In this document: one piece after another, positions 1 to 11,659 of the stretch | How positions within the stretch are numbered: the first letter of the stretch is position 1 | Layout: every line of letters begins with the position of its first letter | Source: Anaeramoeba flamelloides | Taxonomy: Eukaryota > Metamonada > Anaeramoebidae | Direction: 5' to 3' | Assembly (NCBI GenBank): GCA_027625915.1 | Contig: JANTQA010000051.1 | Location: 1,860,501-1,924,500 of the forward strand | DNA: 64,000 bases | The notes under the pieces: generated by a model | Database searches by the model: none | Seen by the model: only the letters and a program-made list of their open reading frames with translations | Told to the model about the DNA's origin: nothing | Program-made: the position numbers and the translations under genes

Positions 1-1479
1 TAATTAAAGTTTTTTTTAAGAATACTGGTAAATTCAAACTAAAATTTAAGTCAAGGGTTTAAAACTTGGGATAATTTACAATATGTGCTAATTAAAAAAA
101 AAGTTTCAAATATTTTGAAAAATATTTCTGATTATCAGTAAAAAACAAAAAAATTGGTGATAATCTATATAATCGTGAAAAGATAATTTAATCACTAATT
201 TATTGTAAGTCATTACAATTTTATAATTGTTGATAATCCATAATATCTTTCTTATTCAAGTTAATATCAAAACGCTTTTTTTCAAAAAGACCAACTTTTA
301 AAGAAATTATGATTTTTTTGGATTTAAAAAATTTTAAAACACCTAAAACATGAATTTTTTTCAAATTTTAACTTTTAAAAACTAACGTTCATAAGTCGTA
401 AAAAAAAAAAAGACTTGTCTGTTTTGTACACCTATGTTCAATCTTGTCTAAAAAAAAAAAAATCAAAATGTTGATAAATCTTCAAGTGTAAAGAGGCTTT
501 AATAGGGTATATTATGAATTGTCAAAATTGGGCATATTATCAAAATTAGTCAACTTGTATTTTTTCGTATTTTTGAATAGTGTCTTAATTAATTTCATTG
601 TTTGAAAGGTTTTAAAAGTTTTTTAATGGTTTTGAGTTTAAAATAAAAAAGATTATTTTCATACTTGTAGTATTCAATTTCTTAAAACTGTCTAAAGTCC
701 AAAATTGCTGAAACCATCAATAATAAAGAAATTTTAAAAATTTGTCACAAACCAATTTTTTCCACAAAGGCTTGGTAGCAGACTTTTACCTTAAAACAAG
801 TGAATTATTCGATTAATGTGGTATTTATTTTTTTAAAAAAATCATGGACTAAGCATACCATCCAAATTACCCTACCATCCAAACTCTAACCTACCCAAAC
901 ATACCTTAATTTACCCGAAAATCGGGTTGTTTCAAATACCAATAGACAATAAATTTCAATAGAATAGACTATTTTTAAAAATATATAGAATTTGACCATT
1001 TTGATAATTCTTAATTTTCGCCTTTAACAATCCCTTGTTTTTTAAATTACAAAATTGTTCTTTTTTTATACTAATAATTTTTTTTTTTGGATTGAAATTA
1101 TTTTTTTTAATAAAAATTTATTACATGGAAAGGTTTTATCTGAAAATTAAAAAAGTTAAAATCCATAAATATATAAATAAAAAACTAATAACTGCGATAA
1201 TACAGATCTCTTCGAAATAAAAAAAAGTGAAGGTAAAAACCTTTTAAATAGTATCTATACAATTGCACTATTTCTAGTTCTAAATCCGTTTTAAAATCCA
1301 CTATTTAAAATCCTTTTGGTGGTATTTTTATTTTGAAAGTGACTACTTTATTTGATTCTCCATTTTATTATCTATTTAATTTTTTCAAATAAATTTGACT
1401 AATAATTATTCTTCTTTTAAAATCAAATTTGATATTAAAAATGATATTTTCAAAATAATAAAAAAAACAAATTAAAAAG
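1..1479. other. AT-rich stretch upstream of the CCT6 exon
   Basis: No coding exon is recognisable on either strand. A short C-richer patch at about 850-920 carries two copies of TACCATCCAAA and related CCTACC words, unlike the surrounding poly-A and poly-T runs. If the downstream CCT6 exon is spliced, this stretch is intron; otherwise it is intergenic DNA next to a 5'-truncated gene copy. Confidence 0.5.
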
Positions 1480-2359
1480 TGAAATCAATTCCAAATTTTT
1501 CTATTCAACTGGAGAAGAAAGGGAAAAACAAGTCAAAGCAGAAAGATCATTTGTTAATGCCAGAGTACAAAAAATCATTGATTTAAAAAATGAAGTCTGT
1601 AAAGATGGGAAGCACGGATTTGTTGTTGTTAACCAAAAAGGAATTGATCCCGAATCTTTAGAATTGCTTCAAAAGGCAGGAATCATGGGCATGAGAAGAG
1701 CCAAAAAAAGAAATATGGAAAGGTTAACATTGGCCTGTGGTGGAATTCCACTTAATTCACTCGAGGATATGACCATTGAGGTCTTAGGTGAAGCGGGGCT
1801 AGTCTATGAGCATATTTTAGGAGAAGAAAAATTCTGCTTTATTGAAAAACCAAAAAAACCCAAGGCCTGTACAATTTTAATCAAGGGGCCAAATAAATAT
1901 ACCATCACCCAATTAAAAGACGCCGTACGTGACGGACTCCGTGCAGTGAAAAACGTCTTTGATGATAAATGTGTCATCCCAGGCGCCGGTTGCTTCGAAT
2001 TAGCTCTTCATAGACATTTACTCGAATTCAAAAAATCTGTCAAGGGTAAAATGAAATTAGGTGTACAAGCCTTTGCTGATGCAATGCTCGTGATCCCAAA
2101 GGTTCTCGTTGAAAATGCTGGATTTGACCACCAAGATGTACTTATCAATGTTCTTGAAGAATTTGAAAAGGGTAATAAAGTCGGCATCAATTTAGAAAGC
2201 GGTGAGGCAATGGATCCTCAATTGATGGGTGTTTGGGATAACTACAAGGTTAAAAGACAGCAACTCAATTCCTGTTCAATCATAGCTTCACAATTACTTC
2301 TTGTTGATGAAGTTATTTCAGCTGGAAAATCGGAAAAAAAGGATAAAATGAAACATTAA
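1480..2359 (+). CDS. CCT6: CCT6 / TCP-1 zeta subunit, C-terminal half (partial in window)
   Basis: This encodes the zeta subunit of the cytosolic group II chaperonin CCT/TRiC, which folds actin, tubulin and other substrates using ATP. About 292 residues are visible, closely tracking the second half of animal CCT6: [57 protein letters not shown], the VIPGAG nucleotide-site motif, [16 protein letters not shown]-like GVWDNY, and [10 protein letters not shown] near the end. The usual protein is about 530 residues, so roughly 240-260 N-terminal residues, including the GDGTT motif, are absent. No ATG opens the frame; it is open back to 1445. The only AG before the first clearly conserved residues is at 1478-1479, so I place a splice acceptor there, although its pyrimidine tract is poor. 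The 5' part therefore lies beyond a long intron, or the copy is truncated. The C-terminal end and stop are clear. Confidence 0.9.
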
Positions 2360-3786
2360 CTAATTAATTGATATTTACAATCATTGTTATTAATTAAAAT
2401 AGTAACGCTCTTTGGTTGCTGCAAGAAAATCAACAGCAATTCTAATAACAAAGTTTTTTAAAATAATGATAAAATATTATTATGAGTAATTTTTTTAAAT
2501 TTTGATATTTTTTTCAATTTTAAAACATTTCTTAGAATATTTTCGAACAAAATTTTGTCATTATAGGATCAAAATCATTGCCACCCCCAAAATAAAATAA
2601 ATAAATTCTAAACTAAACACAATTTTTTTTTTTTTTTTACCTCTTTTTTTGAAAAACAATTTTTTGGGTGAAATTTGAAAATTTTTAGAAATATATCAAA
2701 AAAAATAAGAGTGATGTAAAGCACATTTAAAAATTTTGATCTTGTAGTTGCTTAAAGAAATTTCGCAAATTAAAAAACCAGTTTTAATTAGATAAAGAAA
2801 ATTTTGTTTTAAATATCCTTTTTTCACCTTTTTCGAAATAATTTAACTTTATTAATTCAAAAATCTACTTTTTTTTGAAAAGGAAGATGATTAATTTTCT
2901 GTATGGGTAGCAATTTTTATCCTGTGGAACGCTTTTACTTTTTTTTTAAATATAATATGCATAACACCTCTGTAAATCCGATTGTTTTTGTTGTCAACGT
3001 TGAATTCCACCCCTACTACTGGATTTTTTGTAATTTAATCCTAAAAAAGTTTTTGTTTTATAGATAAACTCTTTTTCAAATAAAAGGACACCTAAAATTT
3101 CAAGAATTATTCATAACCAAATCAAATTAATTGTAGTATCGTTCTAAAATTTAAAAAACATTTTAAAAAATAAAAAAAACACTCAACTGAAGATTTAAAA
3201 CTCATTAAAACAAAACAATAAAAATTAAATTTAAATATTTTTAAAAACTTGATCTGCACTTTTATTTGAAATGAGAAATCTCGTTTGGTAAATTGTAAAA
3301 ATGAATTATAAACCCAATAAAAACCTTTGAACAAGGCGAATTGGGGAAAAGTTCTCGACATTTTATTGATAACCCTTTACTAGTCAAATTTTTGTTCTTT
3401 AAAGTCCCATTTTAAAGATATGGACACAATTCATCCGGTTCTTTTGTTGGAATTGTTTTTTTTTTCTTTATTTTCTCTTTTCTTTGTTACTTGCATCAAT
3501 CCAATATTGGTCTATCTCCTTTCCTACATCTAGATCATTCGAAATTAAATTTAAACTATTTTCATCTCTATACTGTCAGAGTATTTCCAAATGGTTTTCT
3601 TCTTATCTTGTTTTTTTCATTTCCCAAATGCTTAATATCCATTAAAATAAAAAAAAAATTAAAAAATGAATAATTAAAATGAAAATCACCAAGTGTTAAT
3701 TATCATATTAACAATCAAATTCAATAGTATTGTTGATTTAAGTGGTGTGCTCTTTTGTTTGAAAAAGAGTTTATATATATAAACCA
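2360..3786. other. Intergenic AT-rich DNA downstream of CCT6
   Basis: No supported gene. A minus-strand open frame at 3122-3361 begins with a reasonable ATG but is mostly Phe/Lys-rich translation of AT-rich DNA, so I do not call it. The rest is poly-A/poly-T punctuated sequence. Confidence 0.4.
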
Positions 3787-4471
3787 TTTTTCAGTCAAAG
3801 GGGCCCGTTGTAATGGGTGTAATACAAGTGTTTATAGAGTTTGCATAGATATTAGAAGAAAAAATTTATTTTGGAAATTTTCAAAATTGAAATCATTTTT
3901 TCACATTTTTTTTTTTTTTTTTTTATTAAAAACGTTCATTCAGTTGCAAAATTTTTTTTATTGACAAGATCAATAGTCATCAAGTAAAATGTGTTATTCG
4001 AAGGTTATTGGAACCATGTAAAGATGATTGTTGAGAAATCAGATTGATTTCTATTGCAATTCTATTGGATCTTTGATCTTGATATTTGTTTAATAAATGT
4101 GGTAGATTTTCACTTCATTTTCATTTCCTTTTTGAAATAGAGACCACAAATACCAACATACTTCGTTTGGGGACTTGATTTCTAAAAGAAAAGTATGGAA
4201 AATGAAGTGAAATTTGTTTCATATTTATTATACAAATACTAGTAAAAGTTCAAAACGAACATTGTTGTTTTTCTCAATGAGGCCCTAAGAATTTTGAGTT
4301 TTTCAATTTTTAAGAAAATCTATTGATTAATTAGTTTTCTTTCAGATATATAATAACAATTTTTTACTGTGTATTATACTGTTTATTTCTTATTTGTTCT
4401 TCAAAGGTCAATTATATAAAATAATTGATATTTAAAAAAAAACGTTAGGCCTCTTTGACGGAAACAGAGTT
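3787..4471 (+). repeat. Family A terminal-inverted-repeat element, copy 1
   Basis: The left end reads TTTTTCAGTCAAAGGGGCCC, and the right end is its imperfect inverse (GGCCTCTTTGACGGAAACAG). The interior matches copy 2 (5.56-6.1 kb), for example at the shared word GAACATTGTTGTTT. It is about 685 bp with no coding capacity seen, so it is a non-autonomous DNA element. A smaller foldback at 4105-4222 (TTTCACTTCATTTTC against GAAAATGAAGTGAAA) lies inside it. Confidence 0.6.
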
Positions 4472-5562
4472 AATATATTGGTAAATTGAATCTATCAAAC
4501 ATAACTGAAAATACCCGAAAATTTTTTAACCAAGAAAAAACTCTTTTTGAACAAATTCTAAGAAACCCTAGGGTCAATACACCCATTTTAACAGTAAAAT
4601 TGAATTATTAAAGTAGAATTTTTTTTTTTTTTGACTGGAAAATACAGCTTTCGGAAATATACAAATGTTGGGGAATAGTATTCAACGATTTTTGTATGAA
4701 AATAATTGATATATTAATTTAAATATTTCTGATCATTTTAAAATGGTATTTAATAAATCAGAGAGTATATCTTAATAAAGAACATTTCTGATTGTGTATG
4801 CTTACTCATAATTTTATAATCTAAAATTCTATCCAAAAATTACAAAGTAATATCTTATGGAGCTTCCAGTAGATTTACCAAGATGATCCGTGTCAAACCT
4901 TATTTAAAGTTCTATTCCAGAAGAGAAATTTATTTAATGTGGCAAAGAACCACCCTACAAATCCCTATACATCTTATAACAACCACAAATACAACCTTGC
5001 CCACAATGAACTAATCCTAAAAAGTACTAACATACTTGTATATACTCAAAAGTTGCCAAAAACTTTCAGAGGGTTTATCGTAGAAAATTCAAATAAAAAA
5101 TATGATGTATTTTTGTAAAATAGTTATTTTATCATATTTATTTATATCTGTACAATAAATTTCCTTTAGAAGTTGCCCAAAAAGTGTTTTTGAGTGGTTA
5201 AAAAAATAATGGGGATATTTTCGGGAATATTTCAAACACCCTGCAAATTAAGTTATTGTTTGGAATGATTTTTTTAAATTTAGTAAAAAACATTGAATAC
5301 AGTTGTATATATTATTAAATTTCAAAATTGAGTCAAATTGAATTTTTTCTTATTATGTAAGAGTTTTTTTGGTCTTTATCATCGGTACGATAGTTTTTAA
5401 TTTGCTTAAGTGTTATCTATATGGCCTGGGGTAATTTAAATTGGAATTCTTTCTATTTTGGAAAATTTTAAAGGAAATTAGATTTGTTATCAATTTAGTG
5501 AATTAGAAATTGGTTGAATAATTAGAGTTAACATCGTGCCATTTGATAAAGAAGTTTAGTTT

Positions 5563-6100
5563 ATAAAACATTTTCCGGTCAAATGAGTGGAAGTTATAAT
5601 GGGTGAAATGCATGTATTTAACTGCTTTAAATGGATATTAAAGAAAAAAAGTATTTTTAGTAAATTTCAAAATTATACCCATTTTTTATTTTTTACATAT
5701 TTTATCTTTTTTTCTCCATACTATTTTTTTTTGACTGTTTATATATTTTAAAAAATTTTTTTTTTCAACAAGATATAAACCACTTGGTAAAAATTTTTTA
5801 TTCTAAGGTCAGTAAAACAGTGAAAAGGGTTGTAGAAAAACCAAGTCTATTTCTATTGACATTAATTTGATCCCAATTTGAAGATCAAAATGAACATTGT
5901 TGTTTAACTCGGTTATATATAATAATCGTTGGTTTTTTAATTTTTAAGCAAAATATTGTTTTATTGGCTTTATTTCATATGGATATCAATAATTATTGAA
6001 TGGAAATTATTCTCTCTATTTCTTAGTTGTTATTTCAGGGTTATTTATAAATAATATTTGGTATTGGAAGAAAATGTTGGGAACTTTAACAGAAAAAATT
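5563..6100 (+). repeat. Family A terminal-inverted-repeat element, copy 2
   Basis: It begins with a degenerate TIR (TTTTCCGGTCAAATGAGTGG) and ends near 6075-6100 with a degenerate inverse. The interior aligns by eye with copy 1. It is shorter than copy 1 (about 540 bp) and more diverged. Confidence 0.5.
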
Positions 6101-6195
6101 TTATAAAAGTTATATTTTAATAATTGGGAAAGATTTTTCATCTGAAAAAAATTTGTTTAATTGTTTTTTTTTTTTGAATAATAATATAAACTATC

Positions 6196-6697
6196 TTTCA
6201 TAATAATTGACCCATTAAAAATCAAATTTTAAATAAAAATATTTTTAATAATTGAAGTTATCTATTATAATATAAAATTTTAGATTTTAGTATTCAATGC
6301 TATACTCAAGAGATATTTATTTTTTGTCTAAAAATAAAAGAAAAAAAAATAAAAAAAGCTGTTTAAAAAAATTGTGCCATTTATTTTGAAAGAAGTGTTA
6401 AAGAAAAAATAGAAAATTTAAGAAAAGTAAAAAAACCCATTTATCGATTCTCCTTCCATTTGAATAACTAAATCTAATCTCTTTTTCATATTTGAAACCA
6501 ATTTTTTCAATAATTCATCTGTTACTTCTTTCCAATTTTTCATTTTCATTTTCCATTTTAACAAAACACTGTGGAAAAAATAAAAACGAGAAAAAATGAT
6601 TTATTTGCAAACTTTTCATTGTGGGAGGAAAAACTTCAAAACAATATAAAAACAATTCATTATTCAAATGTAAGATGGGCCATTTATTATGAAATTT
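6196..6697 (-). mobile_element. Internally deleted Tc1/mariner-like element, copy 1 (family L)
   Basis: This 500-bp unit is also found at 33.1-33.6 kb. Its ends are an inverted pair (left TTTCATAATAATTGACCCAT, right GGGCCATTTATTATGAAA). On the minus strand a short reading stretch near 6440-6550 gives WKEVTDELLKKLVSNMKKRL followed by DLVIQMEGESING. This resembles the extreme C-terminus of Tc1/mariner transposases, where a Trp leads to an LV-S-M-R helix and VI--G. Only this tail remains, so the unit cannot encode a transposase. The family assignment rests on about 30 residues. Confidence 0.5.
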
Positions 6698-6892
6698 TGT
6701 TTGTTTTACCAAATTTTTATAAGATAATATCCAATATAGATTAATATAAAAAAAAAATTATGATAATTTTATATTTTGAAAGATAAATGAAAAAAGAAAA
6801 ACATAACAAATAAAAAATTTTCGATTAATTTTGAAATTTTGTTATATATATATATATTTATATATACTATATATATATATAAAATATAAACT

Positions 6893-7442
6893 CCTTTTCA
6901 GTCAAAGGGGTCTTTTTTATTGAAGAAATAGAAAATAGTATATGACTTTAATTCATTATTCTTCTTAAAATAATTTTTCAATTTTTAAATCTGATCATTT
7001 TTTCTCATTTTGAATATTTTTTTTTATTTATTATTTTTGTTTATGTTTTTTAGTTTTTTTTTTATTTAATGTTTTTAAAAAAATTTAACTTGAAAAAAAA
7101 AAATTACTTGAAACTGAAAATTAACATATATAAAATTGAGGCTTTTTAATTCCTTTTACAATTGATGAATTTAAAATTTAAAAACCTTATTGTCAAAAAT
7201 TTTATTTTTCGAAATAAAGTGAGAAATTTTACACCATATATTCCAAATAATAGATGCAATTTTTTTTTATTTTATTTTTTTTTTTTTTTTGAAATTTAAG
7301 GTTTGTTCAGGTATTTCTTTAATAAATCTCAACTGTAATCTGAAAATTATTATTGCTCTTATTTCTAAACAATCATAGTTTGGCTGATTCTTGTAAAAAA
7401 TGAATTTTTCATTTTTGGCTGGACCGCTTTGGGTGAAATGGA
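6893..7442 (+). repeat. Family A terminal-inverted-repeat element, copy 3
   Basis: The left end CCTTTTCAGTCAAAGGGGTC and the right end GGACCGCTTTGGGTGAAATGG are imperfect inverses. The first 130 bp match the inverted copies at 45 and 62 kb, for example at TTAATTCATTATTCTTCT. It is about 550 bp and non-coding. Confidence 0.6.
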
Positions 7443-7625
7443 GCTAATATGTCAATGTAAAGCGGGGTGAAATAAAATTAACCTAAAAACGAAATCGGAA
7501 ATAGTAAATCATTCAATATACTCGTTTTATCAATATCAAATATCAAATTAATCCATAACAGCTGTTCCCACCCCCCTACTAAAAAAATAATTTATTTATC
7601 AAAGAATTCAACTATCATAAACATG

Positions 7626-7690
7626 GTATTTTATAATTATATATTTCTAATCCACGTGCTAACTAGCTTAAGTAAGTAGGTTTATTTTAA
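7626..7690 (-). mobile_element. Short LINE fragment
   Basis: About 50 bp matches the interior of the LINE relic at 12.40-12.46 kb almost base for base at first (TTTTATAATTATATATTTC), then with scattered changes. It is an isolated, 5'- and 3'-truncated scrap of the same family. Confidence 0.55.
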
Positions 7691-8486
7691 CGATTTAGTC
7701 TTCAAAAATATTTAAAACTGCCGTGTTAATTTTGATATTGAAATACTGAAAGTAAATAATTGAAGTTTGATACATAATTTAGTAGATTTCTCACCAGAAA
7801 AAAATTCTATTTCTGAATAAAATAATAGAACACAAAAATAATATTTGATTTAATTTGAGTCTGATCTTAGATAATAGTATCACGATTAAAAAAGTAAAAA
7901 AAAAAACATTGAATAAAAAATATTTTTGAAAAAAAATTTTATTGTGTGATCAATTTAGTATAAAAAAGTAATGTGTAAATTAATATTATGTTAGTTAGAA
8001 AAAAGTAAAAAATATATAGATGGATGAGTCAGAAATATTGAAGTAAGATAAAAAAAAAAAATATGTTAAATATATATAATAAATGATATTGATATGGGTT
8101 GAGAAATTAAAAATTTCTCAGATCTCATAGATGAAATTAATGATAGAAAACTTTTTAAAATCTTTTTGATAAGATGAAAAATTTTCTAACTTGATTTCAA
8201 GTTGAGATTTATATTGATAATATAGCAACAGGAAATATTTTCTTGTTGATAATCATCCTGGAATCTGATTGTCTTGAGGAAAAAAAAAAAAATTATTTAT
8301 ATGAAAATAATCTAATTTCTTTACTCAGATAATGGTAGATTCCTAAATATTGGTATATGAATAAATTCATAATGGTAAATATAAATATTGAATTCAAAAT
8401 ATTTTTTTCTTTTTTTTGAAAAAAAAAAAAAAATATTTTGAAAAAAAAAGAAATATTATGGAATAATGATAAAAAAAAATATAGTA
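7691..8486. other. AT-rich intergenic DNA
   Basis: No gene or repeat could be supported. It includes the 3' flank of the minus-strand gene that ends at 8487, with long A and T runs around 8280-8480. Confidence 0.4.
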
Positions 8487-9881
8487 TTAATTGTTGTAAA
8501 TCAACCAAAATTGTTCATCCAAGAATTGTGAATTAGAATAATCCCAGTCTTGAAAAAGATCTGTAATATCATATGATTTTTCTTGTTTAACCCAACTGGA
8601 AGGTTCGGTTATCAAAGAACTATGAAAATCCATATTAGGATTTTTTTGTTGTGATATATTTGGATTTAGATCTGGACTTGGACAAGAATTGTGGCCCATG
8701 GTGAAGTCAGCGCGAATTGGAGATCTTATGGGTGTTTGGCTTTTTTGCGGATTAGAGTTAAATTCACATGGTTGTTGTTCCTTTCTAGAAACTTGCTTCT
8801 TGGTTTTCACCAATTCCCGTTCCCATGCCAATTCTTTTTTCAATTGCTTTCCCTGTGTCTGAGGAAGATATTCTTCTCCTTTCTCCTTAGTATTTTCATA
8901 CAACGAACTCAGACTTAAGTTATTCCAATTGGAATTAATTTCATCATTTGTTATTGTTTGAAATTCATCCATAGGGTCCCATAAACCCTCAACGTCTGAA
9001 AAAATTTCTTTGTACATAATACCATCGTTAGTATTCTTAACCCAAGTATTGGAATTGCCAGAATTTTCCGTTATACTCGGGTTGTTTGATCCATGACATG
9101 AGATTTTGCTTTGCTTATTTTCATTCTTTGGATTCTCAATTGGTTGCATTTTATTAGTTTTTCCATTGGTCCCGTTTGGCTGAACAGAGTTGCTGTTTGA
9201 GCTCTTGTAGTTATTGGGTTTGGCTTTTTTCTGCTGGTTCTGTAAACTGGATGTGCATTTGATAGTCCTTTTGGGTAGACGCTTTCTCGCATATTTTTTT
9301 GGCTTATTGTTTTTGTTGGATTGTAAGATCTGAAACAAATTCTTCTTCATAAAGTACCTATCGCTATTAACCGAAGCAATCCGCAAAAAGCCGTCCTGTT
9401 TCATGAAGAACCCATCAAGCGATTTGGTTACGCCTTGACTTCCCTGCAAAAAAGCAACAGTTAGTAGAATAATTAATTTTTTTTTGATTATTACAAAATT
9501 GAATCTGGTGTTCGTCTTGTTTGCATTCTGATGATCCTTAAAAATCTTTTCTTCATTTAATTGGTTGTCTTGCAAATAGATCTCCTTCCACTCGTGTTCT
9601 TCAATCCAAATGCTTTTAATTAAAGATGGGAAGTGCTTTGAATACAGTTCTATTTTTTTTTTAACTTTATCATCTGAACTCTGCTTTAAAATCTGCTGCT
9701 CTCTTTTGGTCAATGCTTCAAAGAGTTTGATTTCGCTTTCTTTTGGGATGTAGTCTCCTTTATTTGCTCTTGAGCTTCGTCTTCTTTTCTCAAGTTCGTT
9801 GACTTTTTGACGATTATTTATTTTTTTTTTTTTTTTGTTTGTTTTTGAGCATTGCTTTGTTGTTCGAGCTTTTTGATTCAT
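8487..9881 (-). CDS. Transcription-factor-like nuclear protein, one 51-bp intron; family not recognised
   Basis: Read without splicing, this is a 464-residue open frame. Residues 16-40 are a basic, nuclear-localisation-like patch (KKKKKINN, EKRRRSSRANKG). A folded-looking block follows (about 50-190; FPSLIKSIWIEEHEW, then GVTKSLDGFFMKQDGFLRI). The rest is Asn/Ser/Lys-rich linker, and the C-terminus is acidic and aromatic (DITDLFQDWDYS, FLDEQFW), like an activation region. An intron is evident at 9444-9494: donor GTAATA, TACTAAC-type branch site, T-rich acceptor ending TTTTTTGCAG. Its 51 bp are a multiple of three with no stop, so the unspliced frame stays open; the spliced product is 447 residues. 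The single compact domain could be a winged helix (for example an initiator-binding or E2F-like fold), but I do not recognise it. The start is the only upstream in-frame ATG. Confidence 0.75.
   Translation of the reverse strand: MNQKARTTKQCSKTNKKKKKINNRQKVNELEKRRRSSRANKGDYIPKESEIKLFEALTKREQQILKQSSDDKVKKKIELYSKHFPSLIKSIWIEEHEWKEIYLQDNQLNEEKIFKDHQNANKTNTRFNFVIIKKKLIILLTVAFLQGSQGVTKSLDGFFMKQDGFLRIASVNSDRYFMKKNLFQILQSNKNNKPKKYARKRLPKRTIKCTSSLQNQQKKAKPNNYKSSNSNSVQPNGTNGKTNKMQPIENPKNENKQSKISCHGSNNPSITENSGNSNTWVKNTNDGIMYKEIFSDVEGLWDPMDEFQTITNDEINSNWNNLSLSSLYENTKEKGEEYLPQTQGKQLKKELAWERELVKTKKQVSRKEQQPCEFNSNPQKSQTPIRSPIRADFTMGHNSCPSPDLNPNISQQKNPNMDFHSSLITEPSSWVKQEKSYDITDLFQDWDYSNSQFLDEQFWLIYNN
9444..9494 (-). 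other. 51-bp intron
   Basis: On the minus strand it begins GTAATAATC and ends CTACTAACTGTTGC, six T, GCAG. The TACTAAC box lies about 15 bases before the acceptor. Removing it joins Phe-129 to Gly in phase 0. This supports the splice-signal consensus used for other genes in the window. Confidence 0.8.
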
Positions 9882-11659
9882 GTTAAAGGAAAGAGGAAAG
9901 GGGTTATTATTTTGATAAGAAATAATTAAAAGATGAAGTTGAATAAATAGGTGTTAATTAAAGTGGGATTTTTTTTATGGGAATGTAGAAAAAAATGTAT
10001 TTAAAAGTTTCCAATTGTCCTTTAAAATTCCAAAGTAATCGAGGTAAAAAATTGTTTTGGGAAAGTTGTAAAAATAAGTCTCTTTTTATCACACATCCGC
10101 CTTTTGTTGTTTTAATTAATCACAAACTTTTTTTGATAATTTGGTAAAACTTTTTTTCGTCTTAAATTTTTTTTTCATTAATTTTGACTATTGAAGAAAT
10201 TTATTCCTGTTTTGCTAAATCACGATTTTCATCAAGTGTATAGACGAATTTAACCACAAAATTCCATACTATCAAATGGATTGATATTATTTTTTGAAAA
10301 CCAAAGTTGACGATAATCTGATTTAATTGGAGGACTATTTTTAACTAATTTTGAGTCAAATTTTCCTCACGTTTTTATTTAAATAAGAAATAATATCTAC
10401 AGTTTTTTTAATTTTATTTTGTGAATAAAGTGAGAATTCTCAAGAAATTTACTCTCTTCGGTGGTGAGATAAAATATTTTTTTTAAAGAACATTTCCATC
10501 ATTTTGAAAACAAGTTAAAAATATTGAGAAAAATATTTTTCATAAATTGGTAAATAAACATATTCAAATACTCTTTCAATGGTTTTACTTTTCTTAGATC
10601 AAGTTATTTTAAAAATAAGTAATTAAAAAAGTTTTTTCTAAATTTTTTCCCTTACACTGAAAAACTCATTATAACTTTCAACTCGGGGCTTTCAAAGAAT
10701 TATTATTTAATCATTTTTTTTGAATTGTAGAATAAAACTGAATAATTATAATAAAAATTCCCAAGATAATACTTAATTCTGAAAATTAAAGTCAATTGCT
10801 TGTTGGTCTCGTAAAAACGTCTTTCATGGTTTCTTTGAAAGGAAATTTGTTTTCAATTTAAAATCAAGTTTGGAATTTTTGGACATTTTAAAATCCAAAA
10901 GACTTTTTCTAAATTCATGATCAAGAAAAGTTCAATTCTATTTCAAAAATAACAAAGTTTTTTTTTTTTGCGAAAACTTAAACTTTTGATGATCAAAAAA
11001 GGGAACAAACAACAATAAGCAAAGACGATATTCTTTTCTTTTATCTTTTCTCATTAAAGTTGAAATTCTTAAAAGAATGATCAAATTTTCAATTTTGCTA
11101 ACTGACAAAAAGACAAAATTTTTTATAAAATTTTGTTAGAAAGAGTAAACAAGAGTTTACTCAGAATTGAGAAAAGCAGGAAAAAATATAAAACAAAATA
11201 GACGAACGATTTTAAACTTTTCAAAAAATATCAAGGAGGTTATCCATCAATTTTGAATTGAAATTAGGTAAACCATAGTGTAGACAATTTGGTGCTATCT
11301 TTGAACAAGTAGAAAAAAAAGTCATAAGTTTTTCTTTTTGAATACAGGATGTCGCATACAGAGTTGGTTATTTTTTTAAATGCAAGGTTAAACTCGGATT
11401 TATAATTTCCTTAAGGGATGAGTAAACAAAAAAAATCTTTGAGTACATTTAAGGACTATTCGAATTTTATATTCTGTGTGGGTTGGAATACCATACCGTA
11501 GATAGGAAAAATAGTTAAAAAGTTAATAACTTTTGCTGAAAGTCGAAAATATTTTACTGCATATTGAAATAGAAAAACAAATGTAAATATCTGATTACTC
11601 CAAAATCACACTTACATTTTAATATCATTTTTCAGAAAAGATTTGTTGTTTTTTTTTTT
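9882..11659. other. AT-rich intergenic DNA
   Basis: No gene is supported on either strand. This is the divergent upstream flank of the minus-strand gene at 8.5-9.9 kb, and beyond it only poly-A/poly-T rich sequence before the LINE relic. Confidence 0.4.

Noticed and set aside
4883-5014. A 43-codon plus-strand frame with mixed composition (MIRVKPYLKFYSRREIYL).
   Set aside because: Short, no splice context or recognisable domain, and it lies between repeats. Not enough to call a gene.
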